Positions 1-10,742 of a DNA stretch of 64,000 bases are shown here, in pieces. This DNA comes from Chrysomallon squamiferum (Eukaryota; Mollusca; Gastropoda; Neomphalida; Peltospiridae). The notes below the pieces were generated by a model, which saw nothing but the letters and a program-made list of their open reading frames with translations, searched no databases and was not told the origin of the DNA. Position numbers and translations under genes: made by a program. Numbering within the stretch: position 1 is the stretch's first letter; each line of letters opens with the position of its first letter. The stretch is taken from the NCBI GenBank assembly GCA_012295275.1, contig CM022665.1:12517976-12581975 (forward strand), read 5' to 3'.

Positions 1-375
1 ATTATTGTTTTCATAATCCTTTATTATTGTTGTTGTTGTTGTTGTTGATAAGTAATTTTATAATAACTGATTTTGCATACATTTACACTGAGTGACACGT
101 CTTTTGAATGTTTATCGAAATATAGTACGTGATGAAACTCAAAATTTGTTAGGCAGTTTAGCTGCTCAATAGATCAGCTGCTTCGATATATTTCGGCTGG
201 TCCATAGTTGCTGGGAGAAGGTACACAAGGGGAATGAAATGCTAAAACGATGGTCCTGAAGATAGCTAGGTATGTAAGCTGGTTGACTGACTGAATGGAT
301 AGATGTGTGGTTGATAGAATGAACGATAGCCAGATGGTTAGGTTATATTTTGTCATTTTATTTTTAAAATTTCAG
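1..375. other. Left-edge DNA upstream of first gene, probable intron end
   Basis: Begins with a short (TTG)n run near 29-48, followed by AT-rich sequence without a convincing gene. A pyrimidine-rich stretch ending in TTTCAG at 375 looks like a splice acceptor immediately before the ATG at 379. The region therefore probably holds the last part of a 5' UTR intron whose upstream exon is outside the window or unrecognised. Confidence 0.4.
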
Positions 376-378
376 AAG

Positions 379-1254
379 ATGACTTCAACAATAAAAAAAC
401 GATCCGTTCGTCCTTTAGGATTTTATCCAACTCTTAACCAACAACAACTACAAGACGAACGTCGACTGTTTCAACAACGGATTCAAATGCTGAATACAAT
501 GATGGAGCAACATCAGTTAGCGTCTTTTCGAGGCGTCACCTCCTCTGCAAGCACTCGTGACCACCGAGTCTCAGTAATGTGCTCTGACAGATACAACCCA
601 GAGCTGATGAATGATGCCAACTTCGCTAAAAACTTTAGCAGAGTTCCAAAAAGAGTGGCTAGTGCAGGGGCAAGCTGTGGTTTCAGTTCTCCGGAAGAAT
701 CTTCTGTCTGTACTCGAGAATCGTTCTTTGAGCGGACAGATATGGGCAAGCTTCAGTGTGAGGTATTAGGGTCATATCTGTGTTCTGACTGTATCAGAAT
801 CAAACGAGTGGAATCAGTGGCCCAGGAAAAACGAGATATGTATCCCGAGATAAAAGTCGACACCAGATCGCTGATTGCTCCAGCCAAAGTGCAGCGTTTT
901 AATTCGAGCTTGCCATCTCAGTTTTATAACGAACGACGAAGCTTGGAATGTGGGTGCATCGTTCATCTGGATCATAACTTCTGGAATCCCGTAATTTTTA
1001 CAGAAACGAACGTTTTCGATCGAGTTCGACAAGCCAGTAAAACGACCAAGATGTTGAATCACATAAATGCAAAACCGTTGACGTTACAACGAGAAATGTT
1101 AAACGAGAGCAGACGGCGAGAAGAAGGGTCGAAAACTAAAAAATCACTTCCGGTTGATTTTTGGACTCTCCTGCCAGCGAAGAGTTCTGTTCCGCAACAC
1201 GACATGAAAGTCACAGTTACTTTTGCAAAAAGAAATTCGAAATCAGCCAGCTAA
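379..1254 (+). CDS. Unrecognised basic protein, single long terminal exon (291 aa)
   Basis: I do not recognise this protein. The ATG at 379 lies three bases after a TTTCAG acceptor, so the coding part may sit wholly in one terminal exon; the frame is also open upstream to 295. The product is basic and hydrophilic, with no signal peptide or membrane segment. It begins MTSTIKKRSVRPLGFYPTLN, then has a Gln/Arg-rich helix-like stretch (about residues 20-50) and two Cys clusters: CSDC near residue 142 and CGC near 191. The C-terminus is Arg/Lys-rich. Base composition is clearly richer in GC than the flanks, which supports coding. It resembles the 14.1-14.8 kb gene only in being basic, Cys-paired and carried in one long terminal exon. 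No function is inferred. Confidence 0.6.
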   Translation: MTSTIKKRSVRPLGFYPTLNQQQLQDERRLFQQRIQMLNTMMEQHQLASFRGVTSSASTRDHRVSVMCSDRYNPELMNDANFAKNFSRVPKRVASAGASCGFSSPEESSVCTRESFFERTDMGKLQCEVLGSYLCSDCIRIKRVESVAQEKRDMYPEIKVDTRSLIAPAKVQRFNSSLPSQFYNERRSLECGCIVHLDHNFWNPVIFTETNVFDRVRQASKTTKMLNHINAKPLTLQREMLNESRRREEGSKTKKSLPVDFWTLLPAKSSVPQHDMKVTVTFAKRNSKSAS

Positions 1255-1331
1255 TCATTTATATTTTTATGATACAAACTAACGATTACGGTAATAATAA
1301 TAATTATTATTTAACTAATTAATTAATTAAT

Positions 1332-1337
1332 AATAAA
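1332..1337 (+). terminator. Candidate polyadenylation signal AATAAA
   Basis: AATAAA lies 78 bases after the stop codon of the 379-1254 gene. The surrounding DNA is so AT-rich that chance occurrence is likely, so only its position supports it. Confidence 0.3.
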
Positions 1338-1620
1338 TATTAATGAAATATCTTAATTATATTTATAATTCAAAGAATAATGTATAATAAATCATTGTTA
1401 TTAAATATCATCTTTTTCTTTTTACTTACTGTTACATTTTGGAGCACTTACTAATTTTTTTAGCATTAGTTTATAGCGCTAACCCATTATTTTTTCTCAT
1501 TAACTGTACGTTTCTAACATTTTTAACTCTTATTTTATTTGTGCATGTCTGTATAAAAACTGTATGGCTTGTTATATGTAAACTGTATGTTCATGGGTTT
1601 AACCTAATAAACTATAAGAT

Positions 1621-1653
<33 letters not shown>

Positions 1654-1680
1654 ATATATTTATATATATATATATATATC
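1621..1680. repeat. (CA)n followed by (TA)n microsatellite
   Basis: About 14 CA units are followed by a TA tract. A 3' UTR remnant or intergenic location is equally possible. Confidence 0.9.
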
Positions 1681-3265
1681 TAGTTAAAGGCTTAGGCTAA
1701 AAGTGAAGTATCGATGAACTAGTAATAGTAAAAATTGAAATTTAAAGAATCAGTAAATAGTAATCAGTAACCAATATTTACAAACAATTCTGTCCATAAA
1801 TGTAATTAGATAACCCTCTTTTGTTTTAATGTTGTGGATAATAAATCTCTTATTTAATAAAATCTCTTATATTAACTAAAGAAAGTTATCAACATGGGTT
1901 CGCCTGCAAAGTTATCTTCAGTGAGAGTTTATCGTTTTACAAACAACCAAAGGAGGTCAGGTTTGATAAGAAAAATAAATTAGGAGAAAAACAAACTGAC
2001 GTGTTATTTATCACTGGTTAATTATTATCATTTGTTTCGTTTCTTTAATCTCTCTCTTTCTGATTAGTAAAACAAATTTAATAATAACAGTAACAACAAT
2101 AACAATAATAATGATGATGATGATGATATTAATAAAGAAACCAACGAATTCATGTTGATTATTCACATACAAATGAAAGAATGAATGAAGGAAAGATTAG
2201 ATGAATAATTGAAAAAAAACAAAAAACAACAACCACGAATTCACTCAAGACTAATTAGTCATTTAGTGATTACGAAAATGAAAGAATCAGTCTTTCTGTT
2301 CCCTCCAGTTTCTATCATTCAAATACAGCTAAATAAATTTTCCTTTGTGCATACAGTGATGTAAACAAACCCCAACCCCACCCCCCCCAAAAAAGCATTT
2401 CACTCAGTCATGTTTGATATTATTTGTAAACAAAAGTTTGATAGCACAGAAAGACATAACAGCTGTTTTCCTTGCTCAGTCAAGCTCAGGATTCTGAATG
2501 TCGAAATTCTTGAAGCGAGTTTGAAAACTTTCGGTTATTTTCCTTAACTCAAAGTCAGGGAAGAATTTAAAATATTTTCGCCACCCCTTGACAAAAGCAT
2601 TAGCTACACTAACAGTTAAAGCAAATCCATTATCAATATTTTACAGGGAACAAGGTTTAAATTAGCCAAGAGGGAAAAGCAAAACGTATAACCTTGAATT
2701 TCTCTCAATACCCGGTACATTAGTTTTGAACCCTGCCTTCCAGGGTGACATTTAACAATATGCTTTCTAAAGAGAAGAGGATAATTACTAATACATATAT
2801 GATATTCGCAATAAAATTGCTTACGTTTACTGAAAACAACATCCGTATCAATCTAAATTATTAATATTTACATACATTTGGGAATGGTCCGCTCAGTGGC
2901 TGAAATTACCGTTGAAAGAGTGCACGTCGTGTGATGGACAATAAAATGAAAAAGTGATGTTATTGTAAACAGTATACAAACAGTACTGTACAGATAGAAT
3001 GTTAAATTTTTTATACGAATGAATTCGGTATATAAAATTAGAATTAGAATACGACGATGGTTTAGAGTAATATACACGTAGGAGTTTAACTTGTTAACAT
3101 TTTTAATCGCAAATTTATTTCTAGGAAAATAGCTATCTATACTCTCGATGAATTTATCAATAATTCTCCCCACGACTAATCCAAAAGATTAATGGATTAT
3201 CCTTTTTTCTCAATGATCATTTGGGATATATCAAATTTCTGTTTTTAACAACCTACTAGCCACAT

Positions 3266-3272
3266 TATAAAA
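3266..3272 (+). promoter_or_regulatory. TATA-like box of the MCT-like gene
   Basis: TATAAAA lies 48-54 bases before the ATG at 3320. This spacing would place a start site near 3296 and give a short 5' UTR. The assignment rests only on motif and spacing. Confidence 0.35.
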
Positions 3273-3319
3273 CCTGACCAACACTGACCGCTTTGTCTAT
3301 ATATACTGTGAACATTGCG

Positions 3320-3691
3320 ATGTCCATGCAAGATTTTTCCAAAGAAGCAGCTGTTTCTGTCTGCGATGATGCTGCTGCGAAGTTCGGATTTGAAGGTGTC
3401 ATCGAGACAATTCAAGCAGACTTCCAGGTTGGTGATAACGAAGAAGTGGATCAAAACGAGGTAAGAATTGGAAATTATTTATTAAAGAATAAATTATTAA
3501 ATTACATCACTTACATTACCAGTATATTATTTTGTTTGTTATACCACCAGTCACATCTAATAATAAAGTATGGCTAAAACTAATTATGTTACAAAACATT
3601 TCAATATTGCCATTTTTATCATTTCCAAATGTAATGTGACTTTACTGAGATCTTGTTAGGGGGTGTGTGTGTGTGTGTGTGTGTGTGTGTT

Positions 3692-3737
<46 letters not shown>

Positions 3738-5039
3738 ATAGTGATTATTGCAGTAATAATTAATACATTTTGGGGTTATTTCTTTCGCTTTTTTAAATGC
3801 ATTGCGATTTTCTGTGTGTGTATATATAATCATAGAGGTTATTATTATTAATAAATTTAGTTTATTTCTTTTTTTTTTTTTTTTTTTCTTTTTTTTAAAT
3901 GAAGGATCCCACGATTGAATTAGAAGCTGGTGTAGAAATAACTCTACCAGACAATTCTACATCAACTCAGCCGCCAGAGGGCAGTAGAGCAAGGGGTATA
4001 ACAGCGGCCGCGTTTTTCATCTACGCGACAATATTTGCCCACACAGCTAACCTAGAGAAAGTTCTTCTAGATTTGTCCACGCCGCCAACTACTGAAAGCA
4101 TAAATGGAAATACGTGTCTGCAAGGTGAACGGTGGTCGCGCGAGTATCTCGTTTACCATTTTCTGTCATGTTTGAAATATTCGTCTTTTGAGGCGATGGT
4201 GGGTTCATTTTACAACGAAACCCACACGCTGTGTTTGCCATATGCTATAATGCCTGATATTAAAGGAGCGATGATGTCGGAAGGTATAAATGTCACGGAC
4301 ATTGCAGAATGTGACTTGCAGGTTCAGAAACATAACGAAAAGTGCTGCATACCTGGCGTAACAGTAGCCATCGCTACAACCCCCAGCAGAGATTATTCTC
4401 AAATAGCAGTCGTTTACAACAACGTATTCGGACTTTTTGGTAAATAATCGTATGTTATTACTAGCAGTATCACTTCCACTACTATTACTATTCCACTGTT
4501 GATACTATTTGTAACAGTTATTACTATTTCTATTTCAATGTCCTGCTACTACAGCTACTATTAATACGTTTTCTATTACTGCCGCTGCTGCTATTTTTCT
4601 ATGTGTATGTAAGTACAGCTTCTGGTACGTTTAATATTAACACCACTATTGCTGCTGCTGCTACTAACTACTGTTGTTATCCTGCTACAGAGGCCTAACA
4701 TTACTACTACAACCACTACTACTGTTGCGGCTACTACTTCTTCTTCCATCACTACTGCTGCTACTTCTAAAACTTTTATATATTAATACTAATACCAACT
4801 GCGCAGTAACCATAATTACCCGAAATGTTGTCTGTCTGCAATTACTTTTGAGAATGATGCAGATATCTTTATTTTGACACAGGTCAAAGTTAGTAAGATT
4901 ATAAATCACATTAGATTATTTGTAAGAATGTCTTTTCATGACTGTTAGTAAAATACAGCCATTTTTCCAGCATTCTTCTTTTTGTAATACAGGTACCGAA
5001 CTATTTATCCGGAAATCCGGAAAATCCAGAAAACCGGCA

Positions 5040-5083
<44 letters not shown>

Positions 5084-8000
5084 CATCATCATTATTATGT
5101 GACTACTTTTAAATTAAGTAAGTCGCCACTCGCTGCAATATTCTTGTTTCCGTGACGTACACGTTGAACGGTTTAAGTGAGACTGTTACTGTGCAGAGGT
5201 ACATCTCTCACAAAAGTCATTATACCTGTCAAATTAAATTATGTTTCTTATTTTTATTTATTTAATTTTCATTTGATATATTATACCTGATTTTGTAAGA
5301 AATTTAAGTGTTTTAAGAAGTGTATTAATTGTTACAGATATCGTTTAAATAAAATTATGTTCTTTCTTTTCTTCGTTTAATTTTCATCCTATTTCTTATA
5401 GATCATAATCTATACAGATAACCTACGATTTTTAATGGATTAAAAAAGAAGTAAATCCAGAAATCCGCACCTTCTCCAGTCCCAAACCTCGCCGGAGAAA
5501 TGATTCGGTACCTGTATCATATCAGTACCGATTTCAGTGTTTCATGACATTATAAATTTTGTAATATTTTACTGTGATATAATATGTTGCTATTTTATAT
5601 AATATGAAATGCAAATTATATTGTAAAACAGGGAGAGTTTAGTTACAAATAAACTTTTGTAAAGCCATTCTTAGTGCATTTGTGTAATTGGTTTTTACAG
5701 GTTTAATTTCTGCAGTTCTTATCATAAGATTTGGTTATCGTATTGTTGCCGTAGCTGGTGCTGTTATTACTGCCATCGGATGTTTAAGTGCCTCATTCGT
5801 TCCCCACAACGTCCATCTGTTGTCGTTTTTGTATGGAGGACTGCCAGGTAATAGGATTGTTACTCTGTAATCAGATACACAATGGGTCCAGTGCACATTA
5901 TATTTAACATAAAAATATTCATTCATTGTGAACATTATATTAAAACATATATTTTACAAAAACATCAGTTTCCTACCCTAATTTTGATCTGTGTTTTTCC
6001 TACTGTCATGATATTTACAAAATGTTCTCTTTCTTCGAATGAGAGGCAGTAGCTCACTTGTAAAGAACTCGGAATTAAGGATCACAGAATCACTTTGGCG
6101 TGCTCAGTAAGCTTCTTTATGATCTAGCCAGGGTTCCAGAACCAATTAAATAGTCTGTGATTATTGTTTTCCTGTCTGTAAAAAAAAAAAAAAAAAACAT
6201 AAAAAGTAACCCATAAAAGATGTGAGCGAGCTTAAATATTTATAACAGAATTATTGAGATAAACCAAATGTAAGCTCTACTTTTTTATATTATTATTGTT
6301 GTTGTTGTTGTTGTTATGAATTACTTTTCATTCTCTCTCTTCGTCAGCAATCGGACTTAACTTCCTGTCAGTTTCCACAACAGTAGCTATTCTTGAATAT
6401 TACCGCACAAAAAGGATGAGAGCTTTGCTGTTTGCACAACTTGGACCTGTTCTTGCGGGCCTGTTTTATCGTATTATACAACGGTTTTTATTTCCAATTT
6501 TGCTGTTGAACGTCTGGAGAAATATTCTTCGCTTTGAAGCCGGAAGTAGCGCACTGCTTGCATTGGTAAGTCTGTGTCTGAGGCCGCTTAAGTTACGAAT
6601 GATAGACAACTGTGATGACAGCCTCGTTTCCAGGATGCTTGGTCTTTCTGGTTTTGGACTGTTTAAGGAACCTTTGCTTTACATAATGGCTGCCTTGTTT
6701 TTCTTCTGGAAAGGAGGTTTGTACCTTTCAGTAAATGCTATTGTTGTTGTTCTTCATCATCATCTTCTTCTTCTTCTCCTAATTATTATCATGATAATTT
6801 ATTTATTTTTTATTTTTATTTACTTCTTTTTTTTTAACATTTTATTTGTCATTGTCAATATCATGTTTATATATTAATATTCAATAATGCTACAATAAGA
6901 ACAAAACAACCCCTAAAATATTCCTTTTCCTGTATAATAATTTCTTTGTAAGATCACAAATATTATTTTTCAGCTTACGACATCCCATTCGTAAAGCTCG
7001 GAACCTACGGTACTACTTTCATTATAATTCCTGTTGGCCTATTGTTGTTAATTATTGCCTACCTGGGCAATTTGATTGGAACACTAATTGGATGCTGCTT
7101 GCCTCGCGATATGGCAATACGGAATGTCTTCATCGTCATAATTATAATGAGCACAGTTACCGGATCGCTTAACATGAGCGCCAGTCAAATGCATCTTCCT
7201 ATTTTTGCCATCGTCTACAGCGGAATATTTGGTATTTTTACAGGTAAAAATTTCTGTAATATATATTCAGTTACTTATTGTTTTACCGTTCTGTCTATGT
7301 TTATTTTCACTGTTTGGATATTTTATAGACGTTTTTTGTTTTGTTTTGTTTTTGAGGAGGAGATGGTGGAGTTTCTTTGGTATAGAAAATGCTTAAAACT
7401 ATATTTTTATATGGTTGTTTTATTCTCAATTTAATCATTAAAAAAAAATAATAATAATATAAAAATTGTTCTTTTTTTTTTCTTTACAAAAATAAGTTAA
7501 TTACTAAATACTGGCACTCCGAATTTACTTTTGGCCAATAAAAGGAGAAAACTTTATTTCCAATTTTTCATCAACAAAGACTGGACATAAAAAACACCTT
7601 CACCCCCACTCACCCAAAAAAGAGCTCAGTTTAAAATCAAATTTAAGTAATTAAATAATTCCAAAACATTTTTATTCAATCAGCTATATTAATATTGTTT
7701 AGATCAGATGTGGCAACGAATCTGTTTATTAAAAAGTGCGAAATATTATTAATGGGAAATCCCCTGACATTAACATTTAAAAGAAATAAAGCTTGTCAGA
7801 CGGAAATAATTTTGAATATTAATAATATCTTCTAATGGATCAGTGAAAACTCTAAATGTGTATGACAATATTTATTTATAGGTATTGGGATTCCGTGTTT
7901 GAAGTACACCATACCTATAGCATTTGGGGAAGATAATATTGCCCTGAGTACTGGCATTATGGAATTTTCATTCGGTTTAGCTAGCATTGCGATTCTGCCA

Positions 8001-9016
8001 TTAGCAGGTGAGTTCTTACATTTAGAATTGTGTTATTACTTCACTGTAAAGTTCAACAAGTCCTTGAGGACAGAGGAAAAGAGATAAAAACAGAAGAAAT
8101 TATTATTAAAATCATCTATGGCACCATAACGATCCATGCGCTTAAATACCATATAAGTAAAATGTAATGGTTATTACTTCAGTAAATTTATTATTATTCA
8201 TATGTTAATTTATAAGTTGCTTTCATCCAGTGGTACAGTGAGACTACAAGATCGAACAAAAACACGGAATAATATCTCTGTTTAATTTTCAGAATTCATT
8301 ATAATTCATATATTTTATGAAATATGAATGGCTAATGTCTTCACCGACTCAAGAAACATATTATTCAACCATGCACTCACGTGTGTTTGATCTATTATTA
8401 ATCTGTGGCATCATTTGTAAGATGTAGGACTGCGCTGGTATGGAGAGTCATCGGATACTGTTTTACCTGATTAGCAGCAACGACCTTTTCGTATGTACTA
8501 CATGTATCAAAGCACATGATATTAACCACAGGGAAAAAAGAGAAATGTCTTAGACTCAAAATATGGATCATTTTAAATTATCTTTGCCATTATATCCTTT
8601 TTTTAATATTCCATATGTATATCTTAGCTATATTAATTTGTTTATGTATTTATATACTTATTTGGATAAAAGCACATTTTTTTATTTTTATTTTTTGTGT
8701 TACAGATGCTGTACAGAGACACATGGGAAAGATAGACGCTGCCTTCTATCTCTGCGGCTGTTTGTTCTTTATTTCTTCTCTCTTGGCGGTTCTTTCCATT
8801 GCAATCCATTGTAGAAAGAACAAAATTAAGGCTGCGTCAAAAAAAAGTATAACCTTGGACGAAACATCGAAAACCGAATCACCTGAGATCCAGAATACAG
8901 AAAGGAGATCAAATGTAACAGGAACTGAAACAACCTCACCAGTAAAATCAGTTTCTGATAAGGAACTTCAAAATGAGACAAGTTTAAGAGACCTACAAAT
9001 GTCTACAAACCTCTGA
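3320..9016 (+). CDS. SLC16/MCT-like major facilitator transporter, 7 exons (632 aa)
   Basis: Exons: 3320-3460, 3905-4439, 5701-5847, 6348-6716, 6974-7243, 7882-8007, 8706-9016. They sum to 633 codons, and all introns after the second exon are phase 1. The family is recognised from the body. The segment RFGYRIVAVAGAVITAIG followed by GLPG..IGLNFLS matches MCT TM2-TM4. YYRTKRMRALLFAQLGP corresponds to the MCT YFxxRRxLAxG motif between TM4 and TM5. SLCLRPLKL matches the end of the first six-helix bundle. A last helix (about 543-566) is followed by a charged 65-residue cytoplasmic tail. MCTs move monocarboxylates or related solutes across the plasma membrane; the substrate here is unknown. Unusual: TM1 (about 78-95) lacks the PDGGWGW motif, and about 110 residues with six cysteines and two N-glycosylation sequons separate it from TM2. 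The acceptor of exon 2 (after a long T-run, GAAG/GAT) is weak, and upstream exons are possible. Confidence 0.75.
3663..3736. repeat. (GT)n microsatellite in intron 1 of the MCT-like gene
   Basis: A GT tract with one TTCCT interruption near 3691. It generates spurious open frames on both strands. Confidence 0.95.
4440..5700 (+). other. Intron 2 of the MCT-like gene with (ATT)n repeats
   Basis: This 1.26 kb phase-1 intron has donor G/GTAAAT and acceptor TTTTTACAG. It contains degenerate (ACT)n-like DNA near 4450-4780 and an (ATT)n tract at 5040-5098. No gene is seen. Confidence 0.6.
6048..6198 (+). mobile_element. tRNA-derived SINE with poly(A) tail in an MCT-like intron
   Basis: AGTAGCTCACTTGTAAAGAA at 6049-6068 closely resembles a tRNA D-arm/A-box (GTAGCTCAGTTGGTAGAGC type). 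GGTTCCAGAACC at 6132-6143 resembles the RNA polymerase III B-box. The unit ends in an uninterrupted A-run of about 17 bases at 6181-6197. The A-to-B distance is somewhat longer than in a true tRNA, and the body cannot fold as a clean cloverleaf, so a SINE rather than a functional tRNA is the likely reading. It lies in the third intron of the transporter gene. Confidence 0.5.
7244..7881 (+). other. Intron of the MCT-like gene
   Basis: A phase-1 intron of 638 bases (G/GTAAAA ... TTTATAG/GTATT) with A-runs and no other recognised feature. The following intron, 8008-8705, is similar. Confidence 0.6.
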
Positions 9017-9290
9017 ATTTTGTGCATGACAACGGTCATAACTGTCAGTTACTGAAACAGAACAGCAAGAAGAGAACTGATGGGACACATCTCAAGGAAA
9101 GATTTGTTCAAGACAGACCATTTTTACTAATTTGTATTCTATGAAATGCAGTTTATCTATATTCAGTGCAATGGTTTCAGTGAAACTGATACACATCTCC
9201 GACTTTAGTTTTGATTTTTCTAAGACAGGCTGTTGTTACTAATTTTGTGTTCTGTGAAATGTAATATACCTATATTCAACGAAATAATTT

Positions 9291-9296
9291 CAATAA
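9291..9296 (+). terminator. Polyadenylation signal of the MCT-like gene
   Basis: AATAAA followed by GTGCTCG, 275 bases after the stop codon. It is a reasonable end for the 3' UTR of the transporter gene. Confidence 0.4.
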
Positions 9297-9299
9297 AGT

Positions 9300-10694
9300 G
9301 CTCGACATTTAGTACAAAACGTTATCGTTTCCTCGTAAAGAATTATGGATGGACTTCGCGTGCGATTTTGTCCTCCTTATTTTTTCATCGATCTTTTATT
9401 ATGAGAGTCTTATTTTTGGGGTAAAAATTACAATTTAATAACTTCAGTAGAAAAGTGCGTAAAACTTACTAAGAATCGTTCTGGCAGTAATCGAACTGTT
9501 TTCTAAATAACAAACCAGATACTGACAAAGAAATCGCCATCAGGTTATGTGTGTTTAGTTGTTGTGAGGCAGTGATTCGATATCGATTCACTCATAAATA
9601 GCTTTCTAAACGAGTTATTTCTACTCGAATAACACGAATATAGATTTAGTGTGCTTGCTTTTTTACACCTAGCCGCACTGTGCGTGCGTGGTGATGCTGT
9701 CGACAACTGAGTAACAGTGATTTTTATCTCACTACGTTTTAGTTGTTAATAAGGTTGTTCTTAATTATAATAAAAGTGTCTGAAACGTGATGGTCTTGAG
9801 ATTTTCTTAAATTATTTTATTACTTTTGTAAAATGATTATGATTTGATATTGCTACGAGTAGTTAAATAATAATAATAATAATAATGACGATGATGATAA
9901 TAATAAGACAATAATAATGATAATTAAGTGGTAGTAATAATTGTAATTCTGTTAACTGTAATATTAAATAATAGTACAAGCTGGAACAGTAGTAGTAGCA
10001 TTATTAGTAGTAGTGGAGGTAATAATAATAATAAATATTAGTAGTACTAATAATTGTAATAATAATTAAATAGTAGTAGTAGAAGTAATAGTAATAGTAC
10101 CAGTAATAGTAGTGGTAATAATAATAATTAAATAGTAATAGTATAACAGAATGGTTGTAATAATAATAATAAATAGTAAATTAAATAGTAACCGTATCGG
10201 TAAATATAACAACAAGAATAATAATAAATTTGATCAGCTTTAACAGTTTCACTTTTGCGAGAGAGAAAAAATTCAAGTTTTCTTTGCTGGTAACTAAGCA
10301 ACAGTGGCTAGGAAGTGCATTATTGTGCTGATTGAAAATACCGTCTGCAAAATTGTGTAGTTTCTTCAGTCATCAGTATAGACAGATTGTTATCTGTTTA
10401 TATAAACTGATTTATTAATTATTTCGCTTTCGGAATAAGAATCGTTATTATGTCTTTGGCTGCACATTTATACTGAATGTATTCTTCTCTGCTTCATAAC
10501 TATTGTGTTAGTTATGGCTGCTTTAGTAATGGTGTTCTATGTATATTGCATTAGTCTATTATTATTATTATCGTTATTGTTACTATTATCATTATTATTA
10601 TCATCATCATCAACATCAACATCATCATCATCATTGTTCGTATTGTTATTTATTTTGTATGTCACTTAAATTATTGCTGTTTGATGTCCGTGTA

Positions 10695-10742
<48 letters not shown>

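Larger units (their letters stand above)
1255..3265. other. Intergenic AT-rich DNA with microsatellites
   Basis: Contains a candidate AATAAA at 1332-1337 for the upstream gene, a (CA)n-(TA)n microsatellite near 1622-1680, a short (GAT)n run near 2110-2127 and a C-run near 2383. I see no supported gene. A minus-strand open stretch at 2868-3173 is AT-rich and has no family features. Confidence 0.5.

Noticed and set aside
2715-2745. Minus-strand B-box-like GGTTCAAAACT
   Set aside because: No A-box or A-tail at the expected distance, so a tRNA or SINE call is not supported.
3663-3851. Cys/Val or Thr/His-rich open frames in the GT tract
   Set aside because: Pure translation of a (GT)n microsatellite.
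6048-6143. Functional tRNA gene in the MCT-like intron
   Set aside because: A-box to B-box distance and arms do not allow a normal cloverleaf, and the A-tail points to a SINE.
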